From Diprion similis (Eukaryota; Arthropoda; Insecta; Hymenoptera; Diprionidae), in the NCBI RefSeq assembly GCF_021155765.1, contig NC_060105.1, positions 6,384,001 through 6,448,000 of the forward strand: a stretch of DNA of 64,000 bases, written 5' to 3'. Position numbers and translations under genes: made by a program. The first letter of the stretch is position 1. Each line of letters begins with the position of its first letter. Of the stretch, positions 48,662 to 62,863 are shown one piece after another. The notes below the pieces were generated by a model that was not told the DNA's origin, made no database searches, and saw only the letters and a list, made by a program, of their open reading frames with translations.

Positions 48662-50303
48662 ATGACTGACTTTATAGTTGGGACGTGTTTATTTATGTGC
48701 CCGGAGAAAGAGAGATGGATGTAAGTTGTGTGTATATCTGAAAATTTTAATCCGGTACCAAATCCGTTATAGGACCACAGGGAAACCTCACTTGAGTTAT
48801 CCTCATTAATATATCGATAAAAATTTGTTGCTATTTTCACTGATTCTTACTCAGGAGGGAGAGAGAGGGCTTACTGCATGCCTTCGAAGTTGACGAGAAA
48901 ACAAAACATCTAAAACGACCAAAAGCAGATCCTTCAAAGACTGTAAAATGCTTTAGTCGACCTGCAGCAGGGCAGCTCATGCCAGATACAAGTGAACTTC
49001 GACCGGCTTCTGTTCTATTATCGACTATCAGATATTTGTTCACCAAGTAAGCTATCGCATGAGCATTTTTATGAATTCATAGCTTGCACATGCTGTATAA
49101 CAAATTATTTTTACAGTATTGTTACGCGAGTCGATTATGACTGGGTAATGATTTATGATTTTGTATTTGATCGACTGAGAGCTATTAGACAGGAAGTTGT
49201 TATTCAAAGAATACGAGGACCTCAAAGTGTTCAAATCCTAGAGCCAATTGTTCGATTTCATGTTTTCGCAGGCCAAAGGTAAAGAGACGAATATGTTCTT
49301 GCCAATTGATTGTAATAAAATCAGTTTTCAGACTATGTGAAAAAAACATATCTCTATTTGATCCGAAGATAAATAGTCAGCACCTTATAGAGTGTCTTAA
49401 ACAACTGCTCGTACTTTATGATGAACTTGAAGGACAATCCCTGATGTATAATCCTAATTTTGAAGAAAATATCGAAAGACTTTCAATAGGTAATAACCGA
49501 TCTCAAATGGAAGCTTTGTACGTGCTGTTGCATCTCGGCAATTCCTCGGCTCTTGAAAGAGGTATATCGCTTCCTCATAAGTACAGGTAAATTACAAGAC
49601 TGCTATTACTAAGATGATACAATGCTGTTTCTGCATTACATCGAACTATTACACGTGTAGAAGCAAGAACGTGAAACTGGCCATGAAGATATCCTTTGCG
49701 TGGTTCTTGAAAAATTATGTCCGAACCTTAAGAGTGATACAAAAACTTCCACCGCTGTTAAGATTAGCTGTTCTAAGTAATTTGCGGCTTTTGAGGAGGT
49801 ACTTGTGCTCCAGTACTTAATGAGATTGCAAATCGTGCCAAATAGGTCAGGTTAATATAATCTGTTTTTAGGGAGACATTTCAAATAATGAGTGCAGCAT
49901 ACAACAGCAAGCTCTTAACATTCCCTGGTCTAAAATTACAAGAAATATTGATGTACAGAGATGTTGAGAAACTTTCAGCAGATTGTAAACTATTCAACTT
50001 GTCGTTTGCATATGAAAATGTACAATTTGAGGCAATGAAATTTAACAAGGAAGTGTTGTTGGTAAGTCTCGAAGGAAGAATTTGTAAAGACCAATCGCAC
50101 TAACCCTGATAATATTGCACAGTTTTTTGACCGCTCACTTACTTTATGATTACAATTGTTAATTACCATATAGTTGTATTAGTTGTATTAATCATTTTCA
50201 GGCGAACCCAGATACGTATTTTACTCTTCAAACATTTGAAAAATATCTACCTACAATTCTATTACAAGATGATGATGCAATAAACGACGATAGTTACTCG
50301 TGA
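48662..50303 (+). CDS. SAC3/GANP-domain protein, SAC3D1-like
   Basis: Seven exons, 48662-48720, 48855-49046, 49117-49278, 49332-49586, 49661-49798, 49872-50061 and 50202-50303, with consistent phases (mostly 2), give 365 residues. The start is fixed by the family N terminus: TCLFMCPEKER then EREGLLHAFE. The conserved SAC3 core follows: KCFSRPAAG, LRPASVLLSTIRYL, the helical YDFVFDRLRAIRQEVVIQRI, and the TPR-like MEALYVLLHLGN. The protein is short and lacks the FG or MCM3AP extensions of full GANP, so it matches the SAC3D1 (SHD1) type, linked to centrosomes and mRNA-export-related complexes. The C terminus is acidic (DDDAINDDSYS). It is transcribed divergently from MED4. Confidence 0.88.
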
Positions 50304-51177
50304 TTAAAAGGTATGTTCAAGTAGAATTATACATGCCTAGAAGATTATTTTAACTTCAATTACGACCTTGTATTCGAATAAAAAATTTCAATTCCTAATG
50401 ATCTAATCCAGGAATTACTTTGTGAATTATTCTCATAATCACACTGCTGATCTTGAATGAAATTAAGTGCAAATTATTGATATAGTTTGTGTTCAATGCA
50501 TTATGTTACAAACAATATATCATCAGTAAGCTACCTTAAATTACGATAGGGTTGGTCGATAATTAAACAGATGACAAAACACGTGGTCTTGGGTGCAATA
50601 TTTTTTATTGTAACTTGTTAATACGAATACATGATAAATTGTGATGTTAAACACATTAAAACAACCAGTACCCATAAAATGTAGTTTTTTTTTTTTTTTT
50701 TTTTTGTAATATTGCAAAATTTGCATATGCGTAAAAGTAAGTGAGTGCCTTATATTTGTACATCTAATTTTTTTTTGATCATGTATAATCTTAAATGTTG
50801 CACGAATATGATTTTGAATAATTGATTGATAAAACTAGGTATTAATTTATAGGTAATAAATGTGGCATGTATAGTGTTATACAGACAAGCAATTTATTGC
50901 TTTTAATGTGCCAAAATTTTGTGTTTTTACTGAGATTTTATACTGTGTTAGTAATATTCTCGGATAATCATTTAATGTTATTTGAACCATAATTAACTCA
51001 TAAACCCGTTTGTTAAAACTAAATCATGGCAAGTCACATTTATATTTTTATATATATATATATATATATACATATATGTGTATACACATATATGTATGAT
51101 TTTTTTCAATATTCTCCTTCCAGAAATTTGGATAACTCACACGTGTTTTTATGACGTATTGTCCACTAATGAGACTT
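50304..51177. other. Intergenic region between convergent SAC3D1-like and bZIP genes
   Basis: AT-rich 3' flanks of both genes, including a T run (about 50687-50705) and a TA microsatellite (about 51045-51090). No coding exon seen. Confidence 0.5.
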
Positions 51178-53938
51178 CTAGGATTCCTTCTTCAATGCAA
51201 GTTGCAGCAACGTTTTCCGCATGGCTATTACTAGTCTTTCCAATTCTTTTGCTTTCATTTTCAAAATTGCGTTAGCTTTTTCCAAATCGTTTGCTTTCTT
51301 CATCATTTCTGCTTCTTTGACTTTTTTGTTGATTCTAGACTTTCTCGAAGCTTTGTTATTTTTTTCGCGTAATTCTCTGTAGCTATAATCTGATGTCTGT
51401 GAATCTGAGTCGCTGTCTGTGTAATTTCCACTTTCTTGATCTACATCTTTAGATATCCTTCGTTTTTTTATTGGCGGTTTTGTAGCTTTTAAACTAATCT
51501 TGAGTGGTGGTACAACAGGTTCAGTTTTTGCTTTGACTTGAACGGATTTATTTTCCTTGCTCGACTTGCGTTTGTTAGTATTCACAACTTGCGATGGCTC
51601 GACAATTTCTAATGTGGTGGTTTTTGATTTGTTCATGAGTGATTGTCCGCTTTCCTAAAGTAACAAACAAAAAGTAAAAGCAATAAGTGTACAGTTCATT
51701 TTAGACACAAATGATATTATTGAATGTAATAAAGCCAAAATATCGAAACATTATAGTTTGCAATGATAATAGGTATAATGAAAATAACTTACTTCGCAAA
51801 CATATGACAACAGATCGAATGATTCGAATTCAAGATCTGTTGTTAATAAACCATCTGCCAGTAATTGCGTTTCTTGTTCTTGAACAGTGGAATTAGCAGA
51901 AGTTGATTGATAACTGTCTAAGGTTGTAGGATCATAGTTAGATTGATTAATGTTTACTAAATCGTTGCGTGAAAAGTCGTTAACATTTGTGGTGATTGGA
52001 AACCAGTTATCGAAGTTTTCTCCTATCATTTGAAAGCTTGAATCTGGTATGCTTTTGTTTATATTTGGGATAAACTTTGTACTAGTTGCAGCTTGCTGTT
52101 CATCTGTATTCGTTGCTGGCGTCAGATCCATCCAAACATTGGATATGTCCATTGTGGTATTAAATTGGTCTTGCCCTAAGGGCTGGGACCGTTCGAAGGA
52201 CATCCCTATAGATTCGATGTTATTTTCTACAGTCCAGCTGTCACCTATTCCCGTGCTTTCTCCAAATTCTGATTTTATATTAGATAAATTGTAGTAATTA
52301 TCTTTCACACCTGCAATGAAAGACGCAGACTGTGATTATCTTCATCTTATTTCTTCTATTGTCGCTTAATTAATCAATGAGGAATATCGTCAACTGACCT
52401 GAAATCTTCGTCGTAATATCTTCACCTGTAGGATAATCGCGTTGTCCTTGCGGAGAACGTGATATATTGGACCGGCTTATACTTTGCGGGTCCACGCACC
52501 AATCTCTTAGGTCCTGAAATTCTTCTCTCCAAAACGAGGGGGTAGAAACCATGGGAGTACTGCCTTTGGAATTTTTTAGGAGGGGCCAGGGTTCGAGTAG
52601 CAATTCTGATTCCATCACTGGGCTCAGTAATGGATAAGTTTCCTGTTTCAAACATGAATTTTCCATCTTTTCCAAGGAGCATCGGGATTTCTTTACTCCG
52701 CTGGATATCACGCCACGAATAGCAGGTGGTTTCTTTAGCAACGAATTCCATTGTTGTGGTAACTAAAAGTATTCAAATTGCAAATATTTATTAAAACCGT
52801 AGTTACTTGATGTGAAAGTAATTTCCCTATAATTTTTAAAATATTTTTTTATACTTTCCAATCTGACCGCAATAATTTTGGATTACCAATCAAATGAAAC
52901 TGTTCAATATGACCAAACACATTTTACTTAAAAGTATTTATATTATAAACAGGTTTTATATTTTACTTCTCTACTTTTTACTAGACGTAACACATGTAAC
53001 CAACGGTTGAAAAAATTTATAATATTATTCATAGAATTGGAAAATAATATTATCACGAACTCTGACATTCCATTAATGGTTATGCTAACTGTTTCTGCAA
53101 GAACTTACTGAAAATTCACCTGCTTCCTCTAATGAAATGTTGCTGCCTTCTAGTTGCTCGCGAATAGGAGGGATTCTGAAAGCCTGTAATAATACATATT
53201 TCTAGATGATTATCAACGTATTTCTTATCTCATCTCGTGATACAACCGAAGTAAAAACTTGGTTTTTTAGTAGAAATGTAGAACCTACTTCCGTTAACGG
53301 TATAATAAGAATGATTCATCACTGTACGTAAATGCTAATTCGGAATATTATACAAGGTACCAACCACGCCCTGTCATTAAAAACCTATTACAACCATAAA
53401 CGGCTTATATAATCCTTCGATAGAAAAATACTATGACAAATGTTATACGGACGTAAGAACGTGGTTAGTATATATGTATTCTGGTATATACATCTCGGTA
53501 TGTTAAATAGATATAATAGAAAAAAATTAGATAAAACAATAAAACAGTTATTTCTAAATATTTCAGCAAGAAATCTGTAGTTGATTAGTCATGTACGAGG
53601 AAGCGTTATGTAACAACATAACGTTCCAATTATGTTAAATATCTTACAATATGGTAAAGAATTAACATTACTTACCCTCCTTTGTGATGGGAAATTCTTA
53701 GTTACAGCCTTGTAACAGGGCTTACAGGCTCTGTCGCGGAGATTGGATAAGAGATTGCCGTTTTTTTAACTATTTTATCACAACTTTCGGCTTCACGGCC
53801 GGTCGAATTTTCTCCTCTCACCGTTACTGAAAACGATGATGACACCGTGCGGACCGAAGGCCTTCGTATCAAATACACCACGTCACGAGGCTCCAAAGCC
53901 TTTTGATATCTTCTATTTATCTCTTGCGTCAGATTCAA
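51178..53938 (-). CDS. bZIP transcription factor of unassigned family
   Basis: The well-supported coding exons are 53183-53109, 52762-52399, 52310-51793 and 51654-51178, with matching phases. The C-terminal exon holds a lysine-rich region, an acidic serine stretch (YTDSDSDSQTSDYS) and a bZIP: basic part RELREKNNKASRKSRINKK, then a zipper with leucines at heptad spacing (LEKANAILKMKAKELERLVIAM). The middle part is Ser/Thr/Asn/Gln-rich and acidic, like an activation domain. The N terminus is unsure: the exon ending at 53726 with donor CCT/gtaagc opens at ATG 53938 and joins in frame (548 residues in all), but a stronger-looking donor after 53676 has no ATG in frame, which would move the start to 52664. 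I do not recognise the orthologue. A nuclear DNA-binding dimer is inferred from the bZIP. Confidence 0.75.
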
Positions 53939-54775
53939 CCAATCGGTTACGACGTGAGGTCATTTTTAGCAAATCAGTGCATCGGCATTGAACTTTGGCT
54001 GTAACAACCAATAAAAATCTGAAATTTAAGGAATAAACTTAAGAACAGACCAATCATGTGCCAGCTAATTGTCAAGTCTTTTCATATATCTTGACTTACA
54101 ATTTAGAATGTATCTTCCATAACTCCATATCGAAGATCGAACACCAGATGGAAGCATAGTTTGAGGGGAGCACTACGTTTGGTATCGCTTATTTATGCTG
54201 TAATTTGGCTGGTATTGATATAATGATGCATGAAAATCAAAAGATGGTACTTTAACATTAATTTCAATTCACCCTATGTTATCTGTAACTTTGATTTCCT
54301 ACAAATATGTTAAACTGTGTGAAAACTCGCCGCCAGGAAGAGCCGATACTAGCGGTACCTAGTGGTAAATTAACAGACGAAATCGACTATTTATAACGTC
54401 CCTCGTCTTCCTCATGGACATGTCTTCCTCCTGAGTTATTCAATGACGGGTCGCGGAGACGAAGGTTTCAGGAACACATGACCAAAACTGATAGATTTAG
54501 GAAAGCTCGGAAATTATCCAATCGAGAAGTTGTAGGTGAATTCAAAAGAAATACGTTTCCATGTACGCCATGCAGAGCAGCTTTTGTAAGCAGCAGCGTT
54601 GACTGCCAGTAGTAACGGTGAAATGTGTGCTCGCTGCTTCAACGAATCGCATTAATATATAAATGTTAAAGAAATTGTTCGATATTTTATACTGTTGACA
54701 GTTATTTTAAAAGATATATTCTATTACTTAACAATATTGTTTTAATTTTATTCTTCTGACCAAGACCAGAAAAAA
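53939..54775. promoter_or_regulatory. Divergent promoter region of the bZIP gene and fascetto
   Basis: Three CCAAT boxes in one orientation (ccaat at about 53938, 54008 and 54050) and a TTACGACGTGAGGTCA stretch lie just upstream of the bZIP 5' end, as in NF-Y-type divergent promoters. The stretch 54400-54560 has an open, arginine-rich frame of about 60 codons, not assigned to a gene. The duplicated block starts at about 54605. Confidence 0.5.
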
Positions 54776-55733
54776 ATGGAAGATTCTCCACTTTGGTAAG
54801 TACAGTTCGTTATCGTCTTTACCAGCCAATTTTGACACGGGCACGATGTTGTCGTTGAGACGATTCAGAACTTCTGAAATGCATTAATTAAGATTCAACC
54901 GTCATGATAAATATTTCGAAAATACGTCTGCGCCCGAAAAAGGCCGAGACCGCTGCATCAGACAAACTTTAGACAGTTTCAAGGAGTTGGACGCTGTAGT
55001 TGCCTGTGTGATGGCTGGTTTAATTCTCGTGAAAAAACCCACACAACTGAAACGAGAAAATATTACCTCGATCTATTCATTTTTACCAGAATACGTTCTT
55101 AATTTGGTATATGGGCTAAGGTGCCCATAACTGGTTGAAGGAAAAAAAAATGCGTTGTTAACGTCATGCGAATTTGAAGGGTCTTGTGTCACGACTGTCA
55201 CGACTCTTTGCCGATTAATGTTTGCAGACCCTAGAGGTGTTGGCCGTGACGCCGCAATCAAAATAGGATCACAATGACGGGATTAGTTGGAATGTTGTCA
55301 TCTAAGAACAAATTATTTTTTGTAGTCTGTTTTTATTCTCATATCGTAGCATGGTAATTCTTCTACCATGTATGGGCATTGCGTTTGATGGACCAAGGTA
55401 AAATGAATGTGAAACAGCTTTGGTTTCGATATATTAGTCGGGGTGTTTCGCTTGGAAATGTAAAAAACGAACACATAATTGATAAGTAAACTCATGTGAA
55501 ACCTTTCTTTTGCAAACTAAGGTACTTTATACAAAAGTAAAATAAAATGCAGTCAATTTCGATAAATATTGTGGTTGAGACTGATTGTTAGGAATTCTGT
55601 AACTTCAATTTAGCTAATTTAGATTATTTGGTTTGCATAATGTCGCCGAAAACTTGTTTTATTCAAAAATGTTACTGTTCATCATTCCTTTGGGATCGTC
55701 ATCATTTTAAATCCTTTTAAACGTAGTTACAAT
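54605..55733 (+). repeat. Copy 1 of a duplicated block containing fascetto exon 1
   Basis: This block recurs at 62864-64000 in the same orientation, with scattered substitutions and small indels. It holds the 5' flank, exon 1 and the first 940 bases of intron 1 of fascetto. Matching ends at the window edge for copy 2, so the true length is unknown. Confidence 0.92.
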
Positions 55734-58700
55734 TTTGGTCAAGTTGGATGATTTCTTGCAATAAATGAGTAATCAATCAATCAATCAATAAACAATCTTG
55801 TAATAGGTAAATTAAAAATAACCAAAGTAAACATTGATCTTATAAATCTTGGCTAAACTTGATCTCGATGAAATTGGGTGGTTCATATTTGATAACACAA
55901 AAAGTGAATGAGCAAAAGCAAATTATCCACACTGAAAAAAGTTTGAATTTAAAAAAATGGAGTGGCAGTTTTTATAGAAATACAAACTTAAGCACTGAAA
56001 TTTCTTCATCGCAACATAGTCAAGTAGTCGAAGTTTTACTTCTCACTGATTCTCGTGCAACGCGCTCATATTAAAATTCTACTGCAATTTTGTAATAAAT
56101 TTTCTTGGTTAATCACGAATTGATCATATATTTGTGTTGGTTTTTTCAAACTAAAAGTAGTTGAAGCCATTTTATGTGTTATTGATTATTTTTTACCACA
56201 ACATTGAGGTGCTACTTATGTTTTCAGGGAACCAGTGGCACAAAAGATCTCTGACTCGATTAGGGATTTTATGGGTAAGGTCGCAAACATTTGGGATGAG
56301 ATAGGTTCTCCTCTTGAAACTAAGGAAATTCACTTGAAGCAAGTCTTCGAACATTTTGAGGTAATACTTTACGGCTTAACGTGCCTACCACCCACTGCCC
56401 CGGAATATAGTTAGTTTACTCGTAACTTACATTCAAAATGATGTTTCATATTGCTTATATTTTTGGTTATTAATTTATGCAGCTGGAAAAAAGTATAGTT
56501 CAAAGTATAGTTTTAAGTGTTGGTTCTAATTTTTAATGGGCGGATCATACAACAGGATCTCCAAAGTGCCATGCTTGCTGAAATGGAAGAACGAAGAGCA
56601 CTGCTGGCAAAGGAAGTTGATCAACTGATGAATGAGGCAATTACCCTCCAAAAGGTTTGATTATTCAGTATTGTACATTTATTTTCGTTTTATTGTAGAT
56701 TTATCAATCGTTTTATCAACAATAGCTTTATATTGACTACAGTCATTTAATTATACCAAATTTGAATTACCATTCACTTTCGAACTCTGCTGATTTTCCT
56801 CGATCCCTTAAGAAACTGCATAGTTGTATTGATTAGTTTTCACCATTTTGACATCCGCCCTATTGTAGGATCTGCAAATTGAAGTCAAAGTTGATGGATA
56901 TGAAAACTTATCGCTATATGAAATAAGAACAAAGATTGATCATCACCTACAAAGGTTACGGTCGGTTAAACAACAGAGGTTAAACTCCACCGAGGAACTT
57001 CTGAAAAAGGTTGGTTGAAGTTGAAATTCATGATAAAAAATTGAAAACCCGTCATTTACTCGCTGACGATTAGGTCTTCAGGTGTTGGATGAATTTACAT
57101 TTAATGTAAATTGTTACGTACTCAGCCCTTCTTCACACTCACCAGTCATTCTTCGTCCCACTTATCAATGATATTCTCCATTTCATCTGACTACACTATC
57201 TCCTCTCGTTCCCAGAACCCTGACTATTCACCCTGCTTTTCTGCAGTGACTCTCGCTTCGCTCTCGACTCGCTACTTCACTTCTGATCCACGTCTTGAAC
57301 TGTACCCATCGAATAAAAACCTATAAACAGAATCGTCAAATCCTCACTACATTCCTGGTTACTACAATAGTGTAAAAGCGAAGTAGAACCAAAACGGTTA
57401 TTCCTTACCGCTCGGGAATAACCGACGAGCAAGTCGTTACAAAATAATTTATGACATTGTTAATAATTCATTTTCAGGAACTAGATATTTGCAAAGCTCT
57501 TGGATCCGAACCTATAGGAATGATGGCGAAAATCCCGAGTGAAACTGAACTAAAGAGTTTCAAATTATACGTGGACAAGATTGAAGCTGAAAAGGTGAAC
57601 GTTGTATACGATATTTTAGCCATGGTCATTTCAGTAATATTTGTCTCTAGTTTGTTACATAATCGTTCGATTTGATGTCAAAAATATTTTTAAACTCCTT
57701 AGCTTCCCGAAATTTGTACTTTTTTTCTTATTTGGTTTTGTTCACTCCTCATCTTTCAATCGTAGACGCGCATGGAAGAGACGTTCAAGGATGCCCAAAG
57801 CGGAATAATCGCGATAATGGATGAACTACGTCTTACACCTGAAAACAGTTTTGAAAGCCAAGTATATAATCGCGGAAATTTTATTTACAACACCGTGAAT
57901 ATCGCGAAATTAAGAGATTTCTATGATAATTTGAAGAAAAAGCTCTTCAATGCAAAGCAAGAGGCAGCGGAAAAGCGAGAGCAGTTGAAAGATTTATGGA
58001 AATATCTAGAGGATCCGACTGAAAACTGTCAAGAATTTCTGGATAGACATAAGGGATATTCTCTCGTTACTTTGAAAGCTGTGAGTTTCTCTTTCAGATT
58101 TGAATCAGCATCACTTTAGTGTTACCTGTCGTTAAGTATTGTGTCTAGCCAATTTTTTGTGAAATTTCAGTTTGATGATGAAATCAAAAGATGCAAACAG
58201 AAAAGGAGTGAGAATGTTGCAAAGTATGTAGTAAACCTACGCTCCCAAATTGAAGCATTGTGGAATCAATGTCAAATTGGCGACGAGGAACGTCGAGCTT
58301 TCAAGCCCTTGATATATCAAACTTTTACGGAGGACTTGCTAATCCTTCATGAACTTGAGGTCGAGACGTTGCGCAAATACTACGAAGATAACAGGTATTA
58401 TTTTTCTCAATTTTTGTACTATATGCCGTATAAGAAGAAGGTCTGCCGTTAATAAGTAATGGTGGTTTTTGTAGAGCAATATTTGAACTTCTGGAAGAAC
58501 GAGATAACATGTGGCAGCAAATTGAGAATCTGGAACAGCGTGCGAATGATCCCAATCGTTATCAAAATAGAGGTGGTCAACTCCTTGCAGAAGAAAAAGA
58601 GCGTAAAGTTATTCAAAAGGTATTTATATCAGAAGTAAATTTGATGCATTAAATATCAATTCTGAAGACTAAATGTTTTGTACTGGTAACTTTGCACTAG

Positions 58701-59912
58701 ATTGAACAAAAGCAAGCGATAGATTACGTCGTTTTTCGTTCTTGCTGTTTTCATATTTGTGACCAGCCTTGCAATAATATCATCTATCTGCGATGATAAT
58801 ATTGTAGTGTGATATTTTAATGAATTAAAAAAGTGCTCAGTCGGATTTATGTATCAATTTTTATGCATTCAGAAACTGCCGAAGATAGAGAAAGAATTGG
58901 AAGGTTTGCTTGAAGATTACCAATCGAAAAATGGAAAACCTTTTACCACACACGGAGTACCATTGGCCGAAACGTTGAAAAGATCTTGGGCAGAATACAT
59001 AGCAGCTAAACAAACTATGATTACAGCCAGGGTAAGCAAGCTAGTATATGCCCATAATTCTTTTAAGAAAGCGCGATTGTGGTAGCATATACATGGAAAA
59101 GTTTTCTTGAACACATTCATTTTTATTAATCAAAATCGGGGTTATTACTTATTTATGTAAATATTGTAAAATATGCTTGGAATGAAATTTTCAGAAGCAG
59201 GCAAAAGATCACCCTACAACCATAAAAAAAACACCTTTGAGCGTTTCTAAACGCACACCGTCCGCAATGAGTATACGGCGTCCATCTCCTGCGAATTCCA
59301 CACAGAGGAAACAGCAGAGTGATCTGACACCTTCCAATCCCTCACGAAAAAGAGGTCATCGAAGTAGCGAATCAAAGAAAATGACAGTCAGCGCATCGAA
59401 AATTAAACGAGGAAGGGTGAGAGAGATTTATTTTATATAGTTTGCATCTACAAACAATCCTGCATCTCTGCGTTTTCAATCTGGATAAAAAGAAATAATC
59501 CAGCATTTTACATATTTCTAATTTTCAGGTTTCAAGAAGAATATTCACTCGCGGAGATAAGAGTATACTAAACGATAACGAAAATCGTACGATTAGTCAA
59601 ATAGCTTCCTCTTCGAGTGCGAGTATGTCGGGATACGATGAATTTCAGGGCCATTTAATGGATAAAGAAGAGTTGCGTAGCTCAATTTTGCCCCGAACAG
59701 TACTGAAAACTTCAAATCTTCAAGCGAGTACTTCTACTCGAATTAAAACCCCAATGAAGCCAACTAGAAAACACGTCAAGACACTCAGCACACCGCGGAG
59801 AGCTTCGCCCAATATTTTACCGTCCACTCCGCGCTCGGCATCGCGGAGTCCAAAAACAACGACGACCTCACGCCTCGCCCCCGCTCCGGGCACTTTACCT
59901 TTCATTTTCTGA
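54776..59912 (+). CDS. feo: Fascetto/PRC1, Ase1/MAP65-family microtubule crosslinker
   Basis: Eleven exons (54776-54795, 56228-56360, 56556-56654, 56869-57009, 57478-57594, 57766-58080, 58171-58394, 58475-58619, 58873-59031, 59195-59416, 59529-59912) give 652 residues with consistent phases. The N-terminal half is coiled coil with family blocks such as MVNIWDEIG-like VANIWDEIGSPLE and EERRALLAKEVDQL. The spectrin-like, microtubule-binding region (exons 6-8) has LKDLWKYLEDP, IEALWNQCQIGDEER and LLEERDNMWQQIENLE, then RGGQLLAEEKERK. The C terminus is a basic, Ser/Pro-rich tail with many S/T-P sites, typical for Cdk regulation. PRC1 bundles antiparallel microtubules at the spindle midzone and is needed for cytokinesis. 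The first exon has only 20 coding bases (MEDSPL and part of W), so the start depends on a tiny exon. That exon lies inside the duplicated block. Confidence 0.93.
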
Positions 59913-62863
59913 TTTTCTGGACATTTTTAATTTATTAACCAAGAAAGTATAATATTTATGACCTGCGTACAAAAATTTAATTCCGATTTCGCATATCGGA
60001 TTTGCGGAAAAGTATATGACTTCTATTTTTGATCAGTCTAGCGTCTAGAAAAAACATTGTTTTGTTTGAAAACCTGCTTTTGTAAATTTTTGAGATATCT
60101 TCAGGTATTCTGACTAAGGAAGCAAAAACAGGATCTTGGTAAAATGACGGACTGTCAGTCTGTTGTACTTTCTGTCAGTGGGACTCAATGATCTCCAAAT
60201 CGGAATTGCAAACTTGTTTTGATTACTCACGTTACATTTGTGGAGGTATTTTTTCTAGTTAAGCCGAAAATCGTCTTCAATCAATCATCCGTCAGCATCA
60301 ATTGTCTATTTATTATATCGGATTAGTTATTTCCCACTGTAAGTACTATATAAAGAACAAAATGGCGATTAGATGATTTCGATTCCTGAACGATCCATAT
60401 CACTGTTGAAAACTGAGAGAGAATTTTATTACTGTGAGCGTAGCTAATTGTAGATACATAAGTGTATGTGCATTACTTGATATAACAGATAGAATTAGCA
60501 GCAAGTTATTTCCTTTTCTAATCTCTATATAAGATATAATGTTTATTTCAAACGTGTATAATGACGGTACTTGATAGTTTTTCGTTTGGTAAGCCATTAA
60601 CAATAAAGTACCGGAAATATATTGCAAAACTCTTCGAGATTATTGTTTTCGTTCAGTGCGGTCGAGTAATTGAACTTGAAGACCTGTAAGGTCAGTACGA
60701 GTTTATATTTTCCATGAACATGGCATTCTACACCGAATGCAACGTTGGTAAATACTAGAATGGCTCACGGTATTTAATTGTCGAGTGGTCAGTGTCGAGC
60801 CTGCAGCGCGACGACGAGCATATCGGTTTGAATCATTCATTTATTCCTCCGTTGTGTTAATCTAGTAGATTTCGGTCTGCCGATCATTCTAGAGTCGAGT
60901 CAAGCGTTTTTTTTCGGATTACCGACGCGCGCGTGTTAATTTCCGCAGGCTGTGCGAAATCTCAACCAACTCACTTTTCATCGAAAGCTAAGTATTTGAC
61001 CGATTCACCGGTTTTCCGTAGTCTGGTCAGCAACATTGCCGACTCCCGATGGTTAAAATGGTTGTGTGTGATTGGAAGTAATTGAATATCTAACAATTGC
61101 ATAGTATTGAATACCCAAAGTGTATCGTTTATACAGTCCAATGGTGGTAATTGATCGTTCAGCGAGCAGCAGCGCGAGGTAACTATCTGTATGTTATTCT
61201 TTGCTTCTCTTTGTGTTTGAAACTTAGCGGTGTTGTAATTTGATTGATACATGAGTAATTTATTCGATTATGTCCATTTATATTATTAACAAATATATTT
61301 ATTTGTAAACGTACCCTTTCATTATCAATATCATTTTAAAAATGAGTATTTTCAAGAGCAAGTCTCTGATTCTTATTTGGGTTTCCATGAATACTCCAAC
61401 AAGTGGTGACGAAACAAATTCTATCTACGGTAACGGTCTACAGAATAGAATGAAAAAATTGAGAACCACAATTTTCAACCTATTGCTGGTGATATAGTAA
61501 CGTCGGAATCTTATCTTAGACAAGGTCAATGATTTGTTGAAAGTAGAAGACTCTTGAAGCTTCCGAAAGGTCTTACGACATTTTCTGTATCCTTTTTAGA
61601 CAGAGATATCGTAATTCAAAGACTGCACGTGTCCAAACTTTTTGCATCGACCTTTGACGCATTCATTCGAGCGATAAACTGTTGAGCATGAAACCATCCG
61701 TATGTAATTGGCGATAATTGATGAGAATTCGATTATAAATAATCCGGAAAAACCATCTCTAGGTAATATCAGTCTTTAGTTTTTTATGTCCAATTTAAAA
61801 TTGTAATTAATTTATATGACGTTTCAAAAAAGTTTTATGAGTGAAAAGAGGGATTGACAAACATTAAATTACGTTCGATTGCTTTACTCTACTTCGGCAA
61901 AACCTTATATATTTGAATACTATTTATCATTGTCACCATTTGTCTGTGCATGCTTGGATTGCATGTTCCAGCAATTGGATTGATGCTATAATTTTTTCTC
62001 TCTCAGACTTTCAACATGTAACTAGCAATTGTCTACCGAATTGGTCAATGACTGATTTTCATTAACTTTTATTCGTAATAATTTATCAATTTCACTTATT
62101 CGAAAAAATATTTACAAGTAGTATTTTTGTGCAGAATGGTCTGCGTTTTCCACTGCAAATAAATTATATTTTTGAAAAACCACGTAAATCTAGCGTAAGT
62201 TAAAAAATTAGTTTTATACGTCCGCTGCATCTTCGTCCGCAATGAAGTTATTAGCCTTGACTGAAGACTATATATTCAGTCAACGGTATGGGTTATGTAA
62301 TAAACATATGTACACAAATTACATGAGGTACATATAGGAACAATCATTTATTTTTATCCTTTGATTAACTTCATCGACTCATTCTCCCATTATTTGCATC
62401 AAGAAAAGGTTTCTAACTCTATTCCTTTTAAACCGGGTGTATGTTTATTGTGCATCTACTTGGATAATATTATTTTTATCGTTCCGATGGAGTTGGATTA
62501 TCATTGCTGAATTTGGCTCAAATGAATTTGCGTAGATGAAAAGCATGCGGCGTCCATACGGGGTTACATTAAAATTTCAGTGCGTTCTCTCTTTGGTTCG
62601 TCCTTCCATAGGCATAATAATATTCGACTCGGCATTGTCTGGGTACATACTCTATATTATCTTAGGTACACGCGGTGAGCGATGGTAACATCAGTTCTTG
62701 TCACCTTTGCGTACCCACCGCCTACCGACTTGAGTTTGCTTGAGTTGCGGGTGCAGGGTAGACGCAGAGGGCGCCGCTTGACGATGAATTTTAGAGATCA
62801 GAGTTCATAATCGGTTACGAAAAGTCCCATAAGGCTATCAGTCTTTATATATCCTCAGTCAAC
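59913..62863. other. Intergenic region downstream of fascetto
   Basis: Nearly 3 kb of AT-rich DNA with no supported exon. Short GC-richer patches near 60780-60960 and 62660-62800 interrupt it. The second lies directly upstream of the duplicated block and could act as a promoter for it. Confidence 0.45.
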
